The notes beneath the pieces were generated by a model, which made no database searches, was not told the DNA's origin, and saw only the letters and a program-made list of their open reading frames with translations. Shown here in pieces: positions 52,845 to 59,914 of a stretch of 59,914 bases of DNA (its first letter is position 1; every line of letters begins with the position of its first letter). The position numbers and the translations under genes were made by a program. This DNA comes from [Phormidium] sp. LEGE 05292. Its GTDB lineage: Bacteria > Cyanobacteriota > Cyanobacteriia > Cyanobacteriales > Aerosakkonemataceae. Where the stretch lies: contig NZ_JADEWG010000030.1 in NCBI RefSeq assembly GCF_015207735.1, positions 1 through 59,914 of the forward strand. The letters are read 5' to 3'.

Positions 52845-55496
52845 ATGAGTATGACATTCCCCAACACTGGTAGCGTCTTAACCACGTTAACCCAGCTAAC
52901 TCAGCAGCACCGCGTCAAAGCCCTGCTTGAGCGAGTCAGAAACATTTCCGTTAAGGAATTTATTTGTCTTCTCGACTTCATCACCGCCGAATTCCAGCAA
53001 TTTCTCAGAGCCATTGAATTAATTAACAATGAAGCTCTAGAAACCATGCTGGAAGATATTCTAGAAGTAATTACCCTGAAAATGGGTCAAGTCCTGCAAG
53101 CAGAACAAAGCACCATTTACTTGGTTGATAACGCCAAGGGCTATTTGTGGTCAAAAATACGCCAAGCAAATAGTGATAAACCTTTAGAAGTTCGCCTCCC
53201 CTTAAATGCAGGTATTCCAGGTCATGTAGCTAACACAGAAAAATCTTTGATTGTTCCTGATGCTTACAGCCATCCCTTGTTTAATCCTGACTTGGATAAA
53301 CAACTTGGTTATCACACCCGTGATATTCTTTGTATGCCCGTCAAAAGTAGTAAAGGGCAGATAGTAGCTGTAATTCAGCTAACTAATAAAGCTGGCAACC
53401 AACCTTTTAATGAAGAAGATGAGCAGGAATTTCAGAGATTTGTCGATGATATCGGTGTAATTCTGGAAAGTTGTCAGTTATTTTATCAGGCCGGAAGAAA
53501 TCAACGTGGTGCTAATGCTTTACTGAAAGCTACGCAAATTTTAGGTCAAAGTCTCGACCTGGAAGCTACTTTAAAGTCGGTAATGGAGCAAGCCCGTATT
53601 TTAATGCAGGCCGATCGCAGTACACTATTTTTATTATTTAAAGAAAGTAACGAACTTTGGACAAAAGTAGCCGCCGCCGATGGGAAAACAATGTTGGAAA
53701 TTCGCATTCCCGCAAATAAGGGAATTGCAGGCTATGTGGCTTCCACAGGCCAACCTTTAAACATTCCTGACGCATACAAAGACCCGCGCTTTGATCCTAC
53801 TACCGACCAGCGCACAGGCTACCGCACCAAAAATATTCTCTGTTTACCAGTTTATAATTCAGCAGGTAATTTAATTGGTGTAACTCAGCTAATTAATAAA
53901 TATCAAGGTAGTTTTACCTCTTCTGATGAAGAGTTTATGCGAGCATTTAATATTCAAGCAGGAATAGCCTTAGAAAATGCCAAACTCTTTGAAAGTGTAT
54001 TACTAGAAAAACAATATCAAAAAGATATTCTACAAAGTCTGTCCGATGCAGTAATTTCTACAGATATGGTAGGTAGAATTGTTACTATTAATGATGCTGC
54101 TTTAGAATTGTTGGGTTGCCCAGTAAAACAGACTAGCGACAGAATTCATAAATCTAATTGGGAACAAAAATTAATGGGTCGGTTAGTTTGGGAAATAGTA
54201 CCAATTGACAATTTACAAATGCGCTTAGAAGATAGTTTAAAAAATGGCGCAAATCACTATGTTCCCGAACAAAATTTGACTGTAGGTTTATTTGTTACAG
54301 AAAGCTGCTCTAGGGAAACCAACCATATTAATTTGGCAGAAATAGCGAATCAAAATGGTCATGAAATAGCCGGATGTAAATGTATTTTAGCAATTCCCGA
54401 TCGCAAAAACCCCGAATACTACATTCCTTGGAATGAACCACAACCAAGCGCAGAAAATATTCTCCCAAGTACAGAAGAAGAAATTACTCACCAAATTCAC
54501 AAAGACCAGATAAAACATATCGAAAGAAGTGTTAATCTCTCAGTTAAACCACTGACAAATCCAGACGGAGATGTGCGAGGTGGTTTAGTAGTTCTAGAAG
54601 ATATTTCTCAAGAAAAAAGAATGAAAAACGCTATGTATCGTTACATGACTCCCGGAGTCGCAGAACGAGTCATGGCGCAAGCAGAAGATACATTGATGAT
54701 TGGAGAAAGAAAAGAAGTCACAATTTTATTTTCTGACATTCGCGGCTATACCACCATCACAGAAAACTTAGGCGCAGGGGAAGTAGTATCACTGCTAAAT
54801 CAGTATTTTGAAACAATGGTAGAAGCAGTTTTCGATCATGAAGGCACTCTCGATAAATTTATTGGAGATGCTTTAATGGCTGTATTTGGCGCACCATTAT
54901 CATTACAAGATCATGCTTGGAAAGCAGTTAAAACAGCTTTGGATATGCGTCAGCGTTTAGCAAAATTTAATCAACAACGTCGAGCCAAAAATCAACCAAT
55001 AATAGCCATTGGAATTGGTATTAGTTCGGGAGAAGTAGTTTCAGGAAATATTGGCTCACATAAACGCATGGATTATACAGTGATTGGTGATGGAGTAAAT
55101 TTAAGTTCTCGCTTAGAAGGCGTGACTAAAGAGTACCGATGCGATATCATTTTAAGCGAGTTTACTTATAACTTATGTCACCAACATATTTGGGTACAGG
55201 AGTTAGATAAAATTCGCGTCAAAGGCAAACAAGAAGCTGTAAAAATTTACCGATTAATTAGCGATCGCTCTCAACCCCTAGATCCAGAAACCCAACAATT
55301 TTTATACTATTATAACTTAGGTAGAGAATCTTTCCTCAACCGAAAATTTTATCAAGCAATTGCCGAATTTGAAATAGCGCAAAAATTTCAACCAGATGAC
55401 CCAGCACTAAACATTCATCTCGAAAGAGCCAAAACATATCTGAGTCAACCTCCTGCCAAAGAATGGGATGGAGTTCACGAAATGACAACTAAATAA
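52845..55496 (+). CDS. Class III adenylate cyclase, GAF-GAF-PAS-cyclase-TPR (CyaB type)
   Basis: This 883-aa soluble signalling protein is predicted to make cAMP. GAF-A (about 60-215) and GAF-B (about 230-385) both carry NKxxxxFxxxDE signatures (NKAGNQPFNEEDE and NKYQGSFTSSDE), as in cyclic-nucleotide-binding GAF domains of Anabaena CyaB1/B2. A PAS-like region (392-590) is followed by the catalytic domain, with metal ligands Asp631 (FSDIRG) and Asp675 (FIGDALMAVFG). Lys671 and Asp743 are adenine-selecting; Asn752 and Arg756 are transition-state residues. Residues 817-870 form a TPR-like end. The 335-bp gap before it is unremarkable. Confidence 0.92.
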   Translation: MSMTFPNTGSVLTTLTQLTQQHRVKALLERVRNISVKEFICLLDFITAEFQQFLRAIELINNEALETMLEDILEVITLKMGQVLQAEQSTIYLVDNAKGYLWSKIRQANSDKPLEVRLPLNAGIPGHVANTEKSLIVPDAYSHPLFNPDLDKQLGYHTRDILCMPVKSSKGQIVAVIQLTNKAGNQPFNEEDEQEFQRFVDDIGVILESCQLFYQAGRNQRGANALLKATQILGQSLDLEATLKSVMEQARILMQADRSTLFLLFKESNELWTKVAAADGKTMLEIRIPANKGIAGYVASTGQPLNIPDAYKDPRFDPTTDQRTGYRTKNILCLPVYNSAGNLIGVTQLINKYQGSFTSSDEEFMRAFNIQAGIALENAKLFESVLLEKQYQKDILQSLSDAVISTDMVGRIVTINDAALELLGCPVKQTSDRIHKSNWEQKLMGRLVWEIVPIDNLQMRLEDSLKNGANHYVPEQNLTVGLFVTESCSRETNHINLAEIANQNGHEIAGCKCILAIPDRKNPEYYIPWNEPQPSAENILPSTEEEITHQIHKDQIKHIERSVNLSVKPLTNPDGDVRGGLVVLEDISQEKRMKNAMYRYMTPGVAERVMAQAEDTLMIGERKEVTILFSDIRGYTTITENLGAGEVVSLLNQYFETMVEAVFDHEGTLDKFIGDALMAVFGAPLSLQDHAWKAVKTALDMRQRLAKFNQQRRAKNQPIIAIGIGISSGEVVSGNIGSHKRMDYTVIGDGVNLSSRLEGVTKEYRCDIILSEFTYNLCHQHIWVQELDKIRVKGKQEAVKIYRLISDRSQPLDPETQQFLYYYNLGRESFLNRKFYQAIAEFEIAQKFQPDDPALNIHLERAKTYLSQPPAKEWDGVHEMTTK

Positions 55497-55620
55497 AAGG
55501 CCAGAGGAGCAGAGGGGCTCCAGGGGCAGAGAAGCAGGGGAGCAGGGGAGAAAACTTAAAACTCAAAACTTTCTTCCTAACTCAAAACTCAAAACTTAAA
55601 ACTCAAAACTTTCCCAGACC
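55497..55620. repeat. Composite simple-repeat block, intergenic
   Basis: AGGAGCAGAGGGGC/GCAGGGGAGCAGGGG runs are followed by several AAACTCAAAACT units. The order of motifs matches the translated block at 9948-10112. A shorter copy lies at 56396-56480 between purC and the Omp85 gene. Confidence 0.75.
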
Positions 55621-55666
55621 CCTTGTGTTCCTATTTTCCATCACAAGTACGAGAGAGCTAATTACT

Positions 55667-56395
55667 ATGAACCAAAAACTTTACGAAGGCAAAGCCAAAA
55701 TCATTTACACAACCGACAAACCAGAAATTTTGCTAGCTCATTACAAAGACGACGCAACAGCATTTAATGCTCAAAAACGTGGTCAAATTTCTGGCAAAGG
55801 ACAAATTAACTGCACCGTTTCTACACACCTATTTAAACTTTTAGAGCAAGCGGGAATTCGCAGCCATTTTCTAGAACAAACAGCCCCAGACCAAATGTTA
55901 GTGCGTCGGGTGCAAATCGTGCCTTTAGAAGTAGTAGTGAGAAATATTGCAGCTGGTAGTCTTTGTAAACAAACCGGATTACCAGAAGGAAAAATTTTAG
56001 CGAATCCTTTAGTGGAATTTTATTATAAGAATGACGCTTTGGGAGATCCATTACTCACGATCGATCGCATATCAGTAATGCAAATAGCCACCCCGGAACA
56101 AATCGAACAACTACGAAGTCTCTCCCTAGAAGTTAACCGAATTCTTAGCGAATTCTTCAACCAATGTGGCATCACCTTAGTAGACTTCAAACTAGAATTT
56201 GGCCTAGATGAAACCCAACAAATCCTCCTAGCTGACGAAATCAGCCCCGACACCTGTCGCCTGTGGAATCAGTCAGAAACAGACGCAGAAAAACGAGTCA
56301 TGGACAAAGACCGCTTCCGTCGTGACTTAGGCAACGTAGAAAACGCCTATCAACAAGTCCTAGAGCGAGTTTTAGCCCAAACTAGCACAAAATAA
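55667..56395 (+). CDS. purC: SAICAR synthetase (phosphoribosylaminoimidazole-succinocarboxamide synthase)
   Basis: This enzyme condenses CAIR with aspartate using ATP in purine synthesis. Recognisable segments are KLYEGKAKIIYTTDKPEILL (start), PLEVVVRNIAAGSLCK, LVDFKLEFGLD and LADEISPDTCRLW. The ATG at 55667 gives 242 aa, the family norm, and has GAGAGAG upstream. An in-frame GTG at 55625 would add 14 atypical residues. Downstream lie Omp85 and lpxC, an order seen in other cyanobacteria. Confidence 0.96.
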   Translation: MNQKLYEGKAKIIYTTDKPEILLAHYKDDATAFNAQKRGQISGKGQINCTVSTHLFKLLEQAGIRSHFLEQTAPDQMLVRRVQIVPLEVVVRNIAAGSLCKQTGLPEGKILANPLVEFYYKNDALGDPLLTIDRISVMQIATPEQIEQLRSLSLEVNRILSEFFNQCGITLVDFKLEFGLDETQQILLADEISPDTCRLWNQSETDAEKRVMDKDRFRRDLGNVENAYQQVLERVLAQTSTK

Positions 56396-56677
56396 AGGCA
56401 GGGGGCACAGGGGCAGGAGAGAAAAAAATTCAAAACTTAAAACTCTCCAAACAAACTCAAAACTCAAAACTTCCCCCCAGCCCTTGCCAAATTGCCAAAT
56501 TCGGCACATGATCCCAACCAAGCAGATAATTAGGTATTGCCCAAACAGGTGATATTGTGTTGTGTTGAATACTGTAATTGTGAAGAGTCCCCTGGTTGGG
56601 AGTCTACAGTGTAAAAGCTAAAACCGAAATAGGCTTTAACACTGTAGACTAAAAAACTCTCTCATTAACGACGGTGT

Positions 56678-59359
56678 GTGGAAGTGGTAAATAACGAGAA
56701 CAAAATGCGTTTATCTCCAGTCTTGGTAGCAGCTGTTGCTTGGGTTACATTGGGTAACTCACATCCAGCCTCCGGGCAAACTACGGAAAACAAATCCGCA
56801 ACAGCAATCAAACATCTAAATGAATTAGAATTTGCTGCTCATTCGCTAGAAGCATCTGAAAACCCCGCTTCGCTATCAGTCGAGAGTGCCAATATAATTA
56901 ATTCTCTTACTCATAAACCTGCACAAGAGTCAGAAACACTCACTTCGACAGCAGAAAATTCAAAGCCGGAAATTACTATTTCCGCCCTATCAAATTCCTC
57001 ATTCGAGGTAGAAAATTCCTCTAACGCAGTGCTAAAGCCAGAAACACAAGCACACATTAATGTGTTTCCCACAACTACTCTGCCGCTGGAACATCTTGCC
57101 CATTACTCTCCCAAAGATACAGAATTACAGCAGAACAGTTTTTATTCCTTAAACCATATTTCTGATTTTCGGCCTTACCCAAATCTTAATCAGGTAATTA
57201 CAGTACAAGCACAACCCGCTACTGACGCACCAGCAAAACCAGAACCACCTGTTTCCCCATCGCCAGAACCAGATACACCTCCTGCTGAAGGTCAAACTCC
57301 TCAACCACAAACCCCTAGAGAACCAGATACACCTCCTGCTGAAGGTCAAACTCCTCAACCACAAACCCCTAGAGAACCAGATACACCTCCTGCTGAAGGT
57401 CAAACTCCTCAACCACAAACCCCTAGAGAACCAGATACACCTCCTGCTGAAGGTCAAACTCCTCAACCACAAACCCCTAGAGAACCAGCTGCTCCTCCCC
57501 CTTTACCAACTCTGGAGCAGAATGCGCCTCCTTCTATACCTACTAATGAACCTAAGCCTCAACCAGCTGCGCCTTCTTCTGAAGGAGAACCCCGCGTATT
57601 AGTAGCAGAAGTGTTAGTGAGTGGTGTAGAAGGAAAACTGCAAGACATTGTTTATAATGCCATCCGCACCCGTCCGGGAAGAACTACTACTAAGTCACAA
57701 TTACAAGATGACATTAACGCGATTTTTGCAACTGGTTATTTTTCGAGAGTCAGAGCCGAACCTACTGATACACCCTTGGGTGTGCGGGTAACATTTGTTG
57801 TAGAGCCTAACCCAGTGTTGCGATCGGTACAAGTAGAAGGTAGCCAAGTATTGCCAAAAGACTTGCTAGATCAAGTTTTCCGGGAACAGTACAACGAAAT
57901 TCTGAATTTCCGGGACTTGCAAGCCGGGATCAAGCAGCTAGAGCAGTGGTATAAGGATAGAGGTTATGTTCTAGCACAGATAGTAGATACGAAAGTTTCT
58001 CCTGAAGGTGTTGTAACTCTGGAAGTAGCAGAAGGGGTTGTGGAAGATATTCAAGTGCAGTTCTTGAATAAGGAAGGAGAAACTACCGACGCTCAAGGTC
58101 AACCCATCAGGGGAAACACCAAACCGTATATCATTTCACGAGAAATGGCAACTAAGCCCGGTACAGTATTTAACCGAAATGAAATTCAACGGGATTTACA
58201 GCGGGTGTTTGGTTTGGGCTTATTCGATGACGTGAAATTATCATTGAATCCTGGTCAAGACCCCCGAAAGGTTACAGTACAAGTGAATGTTCGGGAAAGA
58301 AATAGTGGTTCGATCGCAGCTGGGGCAGGTTTTAGTTCGGCGGCAGGTTTATTTGGTACGGCAAGCTATCAACAGCAGAATTTGTTCGGGAGAAACCAAA
58401 AAGTTGGCCTAGAAGTGCAATTAGGTCAAAGGGAGTTTCTCTTTGATGTGCGCTTTACTGACCCTTGGATTGCTGGCGACCCCTACCGGACTTCTTACAC
58501 GGTTAACTTGTTCAGAAGACGATCGATCTCCCTGATTTTTGACGGTGGCGACCCAGAAGTTAACTTACCAAACGGAGACACACCCAGAGTTCTCCGACTC
58601 GGCGGTGGTGTCACCTTTACCCGTCCTTTGTCTCCTAATCCCCTAGCAGAATCAGATTGGGTAGCCTCTTTAGGATTACAGTATCAAAACGTTTCCATTC
58701 GTGATTCTGATGGCAAACTCAGCCCCAGAGATGAGTATGGTAACAACCTCAGCTTTAGCGGCACAGGGATAGATGACCTATTCACATTGCAATTTGGTGC
58801 GGTGCGCGATAAGCGTAACAACCCAACTCGCACCACCAGAGGTTCCATCTTCCGCGTCGGTCTAGAACAATCTGTGCCAGTTGGTGAGGGTAGCATCCTC
58901 ATGACCAGATTTCGCACTAGCTACAGCTACTTTATTCCTGTGCAATTCACCAACTTTACCCCCGGCCCGCAAGCTCTTGCCTTTAACATCCAAGGTGGAA
59001 CCATTCTAGGAGATTTACCTCCCTACGAAGCCTTCTCCTTGGGTGGCGTAAACTCTGTGCGCGGTTATGATGAAGGCGACTTGGGTAGTGGTCGCAGTTA
59101 CCTTCAAGCAACAGCTGAGTACCGCTTCCCAGTATTCTCAATTATTGGTGCTGTACTCTTCTTCGATTTTGGTACAGACTTGGGTACTGCCGGAGAAGTA
59201 CCCGGAAAACCCGCCATAATCCGCAATAAACCCGGTACTGGCTTCGGTTACGGTGCTGGTGTTCGCATTCAATCACCTCTAGGCCCAATTCGGATTGACT
59301 ATGGTATCAATAACGAAGGTGATAGCCGCATTCAGTTCGGTATTGGTGAACGATTCTAA
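56678..59359 (+). CDS. bamA: Omp85/BamA outer-membrane assembly protein
   Basis: This central component inserts beta-barrel proteins into the outer membrane and is related to chloroplast Toc75. After a signal peptide (VLVAAVAWVTLGN...ASG) comes a long Pro/Thr/Gln-rich stretch with four identical 18-residue repeats (residues 197-268). Three POTRA domains follow (about 305-540; LVAEVLVSGV, LRSVQVEGSQVLP, VVEDIQVQFLN). The 16-stranded barrel (about 560-893) has the conserved NSVRGYDEGDLG motif near 790 and a C-terminal Phe. The GTG at 56678 is used here; an ATG at 56705 (MRLSPVLV) is equally plausible. lpxC starts 121 bp downstream. Confidence 0.93.
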   Translation: MEVVNNENKMRLSPVLVAAVAWVTLGNSHPASGQTTENKSATAIKHLNELEFAAHSLEASENPASLSVESANIINSLTHKPAQESETLTSTAENSKPEITISALSNSSFEVENSSNAVLKPETQAHINVFPTTTLPLEHLAHYSPKDTELQQNSFYSLNHISDFRPYPNLNQVITVQAQPATDAPAKPEPPVSPSPEPDTPPAEGQTPQPQTPREPDTPPAEGQTPQPQTPREPDTPPAEGQTPQPQTPREPDTPPAEGQTPQPQTPREPAAPPPLPTLEQNAPPSIPTNEPKPQPAAPSSEGEPRVLVAEVLVSGVEGKLQDIVYNAIRTRPGRTTTKSQLQDDINAIFATGYFSRVRAEPTDTPLGVRVTFVVEPNPVLRSVQVEGSQVLPKDLLDQVFREQYNEILNFRDLQAGIKQLEQWYKDRGYVLAQIVDTKVSPEGVVTLEVAEGVVEDIQVQFLNKEGETTDAQGQPIRGNTKPYIISREMATKPGTVFNRNEIQRDLQRVFGLGLFDDVKLSLNPGQDPRKVTVQVNVRERNSGSIAAGAGFSSAAGLFGTASYQQQNLFGRNQKVGLEVQLGQREFLFDVRFTDPWIAGDPYRTSYTVNLFRRRSISLIFDGGDPEVNLPNGDTPRVLRLGGGVTFTRPLSPNPLAESDWVASLGLQYQNVSIRDSDGKLSPRDEYGNNLSFSGTGIDDLFTLQFGAVRDKRNNPTRTTRGSIFRVGLEQSVPVGEGSILMTRFRTSYSYFIPVQFTNFTPGPQALAFNIQGGTILGDLPPYEAFSLGGVNSVRGYDEGDLGSGRSYLQATAEYRFPVFSIIGAVLFFDFGTDLGTAGEVPGKPAIIRNKPGTGFGYGAGVRIQSPLGPIRIDYGINNEGDSRIQFGIGERF
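57266..57481 (+). repeat. Four identical 54-bp tandem repeats in the Omp85 gene
   Basis: Units start at 57266, 57320, 57374 and 57428 and are identical at the nucleotide level. Each encodes EPDTPPAEGQTPQPQTPR. A fifth, truncated start (GAACCAG) at 57482 diverges at once. They precede the POTRA domains. Confidence 0.95.
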
Positions 59360-59480
59360 TAGGGTTCCACGAGCAGAAGGGTTCCCAGGGGTAGGGGGGA
59401 GACAATTGGAGAAGAATTTATCCTTTTTCTCATTGCCTTTTGCCTGTTCCCAATCACAAATGACTAATAACCAATGACCA

Positions 59481-59914
59481 ATGACACAAACGCTAGCAAA
59501 TAGTTTTGAACTTTCTGGTGTGGGACTCCATAGCGGAATCATTACCAAAGTGCGGATTTTACCAGCATTGCCTGGTCAAGGTCGCTATTTTGTTAGGGTT
59601 GATTTGCCAGAACAACCAACTATTCCTGCTCAGTTGGAAGCAGTCACTCAAACACTGCTTTCGACTCAACTGGGGGAAAATTCCAGCGGAGTTCGCACTG
59701 TAGAACACCTATTAGCCGCTTTAACAGCAATGGGTGTCCTTGATGCCAGAATTGAAATTGATGGCCCAGAAGTACCGCTTTTGGATGGCTCGGCTCAAGT
59801 TTGGGTAGAAGAAATCTTACGGGCAGAATTAGGAGATGGGGAGATGGGGAGATGGGGAGATGGGGAGAATTATTCTTCCACTACCTCTATCACCCTACCC
59901 CCCAATCCCCCCAC
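59481..59914 (+). CDS. lpxC: UDP-3-O-acyl-N-acetylglucosamine deacetylase LpxC, N-terminal part
   Basis: LpxC performs the first committed step of lipid A synthesis. The frame is open from the ATG at 59481 to the window end (144 codons, no stop), so the gene is cut by the window edge. It shows [11 protein letters not shown], the zinc-site segment [14 protein letters not shown] and [15 protein letters not shown]. After AEL (near residue 119) the frame enters GGGGAGATGGGGAGATGG repeats, giving [12 protein letters not shown], then a Ser/Thr/Pro stretch. This is an insertion compared with ordinary LpxC. Position after Omp85 fits the known cyanobacterial order. Confidence 0.88.
   Translation, partial: MTQTLANSFELSGVGLHSGIITKVRILPALPGQGRYFVRVDLPEQPTIPAQLEAVTQTLLSTQLGENSSGVRTVEHLLAALTAMGVLDARIEIDGPEVPLLDGSAQVWVEEILRAELGDGEMGRWGDGENYSSTTSITLPPNPP
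59836..59876 (+). repeat. GGGGAGAT simple repeat inside lpxC
   Basis: About five tandem GGGGAGAT units are read in frame in the lpxC gene. Similar G-rich units occur intergenically at 40155-40195 (GGGGAATGGGGAGATAGGG). Confidence 0.8.

Noticed and set aside
57149-57472. Minus-strand repetitive reading frame opposite the Omp85 repeats
   Set aside because: It is the mirror of the 54-bp coding repeats; the plus-strand gene has clear domains on both sides.
57266-57481. Regular 54-bp repeats as a CRISPR array
   Set aside because: The units are contiguous with no spacers and lie inside a coding region in frame.

Overview
This window is chromosomal DNA from a cyanobacterium. The evidence is convergent. 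HIP1 octamers (GCGATCGC) are scattered through coding and non-coding DNA. There is a fused panC/cmk gene, a ferredoxin-type glutamate synthase, the phycobilin lyase CpcT, geranylgeranyl reductase ChlP, the sulfolipid pair sqdB/sqdX, the circadian output regulator RpaA, and a GAF-GAF-PAS adenylate cyclase of the CyaB type. The moderate GC content and abundant simple-sequence repeats suggest a filamentous or large-genome lineage, but the species cannot be named from the window alone. No complete transposon, prophage, CRISPR array, tRNA or rRNA was seen.

Layout. 0-12 kb: panC/cmk; two tandem membrane-anchored polysaccharide deacetylases; gltS converging on the second; a secreted AMIN/phosphodiester-glycosidase protein. 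12-18 kb: a cupin and an A-type Fe-S protein, then the str cluster rpsL-rpsG-fusA-tuf-rpsJ. 18-29 kb: a LON-domain protein, a large unknown membrane protein, pheA, a DUF1997 protein, rnhB, rne and a radical-SAM/DUF2344 protein. The last three lie on the minus strand in the order radical SAM, rne, rnhB. 29-38 kb: a STAS protein, a 64-aa protein, an aminotransferase, clpS, a CPBP protease, an alpha/beta hydrolase, rpaA, a PEP-CTERM protein and an SH3-like secreted protein. 38-47 kb: chlP, an unusual 15-cysteine repeat protein, a CysA-like ATPase, a peptide-type ABC binding protein with one permease, an RTX-like protein and a TPR protein. 47-60 kb: a phytase-like esterase lipoprotein, cpcT, sqdB, a two-TM protein, sqdX, an adenylate cyclase, purC, an Omp85/BamA protein and the start of lpxC, which runs off the window.

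How the genes work together. Most of the window is housekeeping: translation, RNA decay, nitrogen assimilation, thylakoid lipid and pigment synthesis, and outer-membrane biogenesis. Omp85 followed by lpxC is the familiar cyanobacterial outer-membrane/lipid A locus.

The most distinctive signal is repeats invading genes. A 67-bp palindromic element with GTAGGGGC...GCCCCTAC ends occurs at two intergenic sites and twice inside the radical-SAM gene. The two genic copies have the same length, the same orientation and the same codon phase, so each encodes a related 23-residue peptide (VGA-G/S-LADN...). Separately, G-rich or CTTCTGC-type simple repeats extend or interrupt five proteins: deacetylase 2, GltS, the glycosidase, the CPBP protease and LpxC. 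Other candidates are heptamer-repeat hairpins flanking rne, a structured stretch far upstream of rne, a structured intergenic region near 29.1 kb, and the Cys-rich repeat protein at 40.6 kb.
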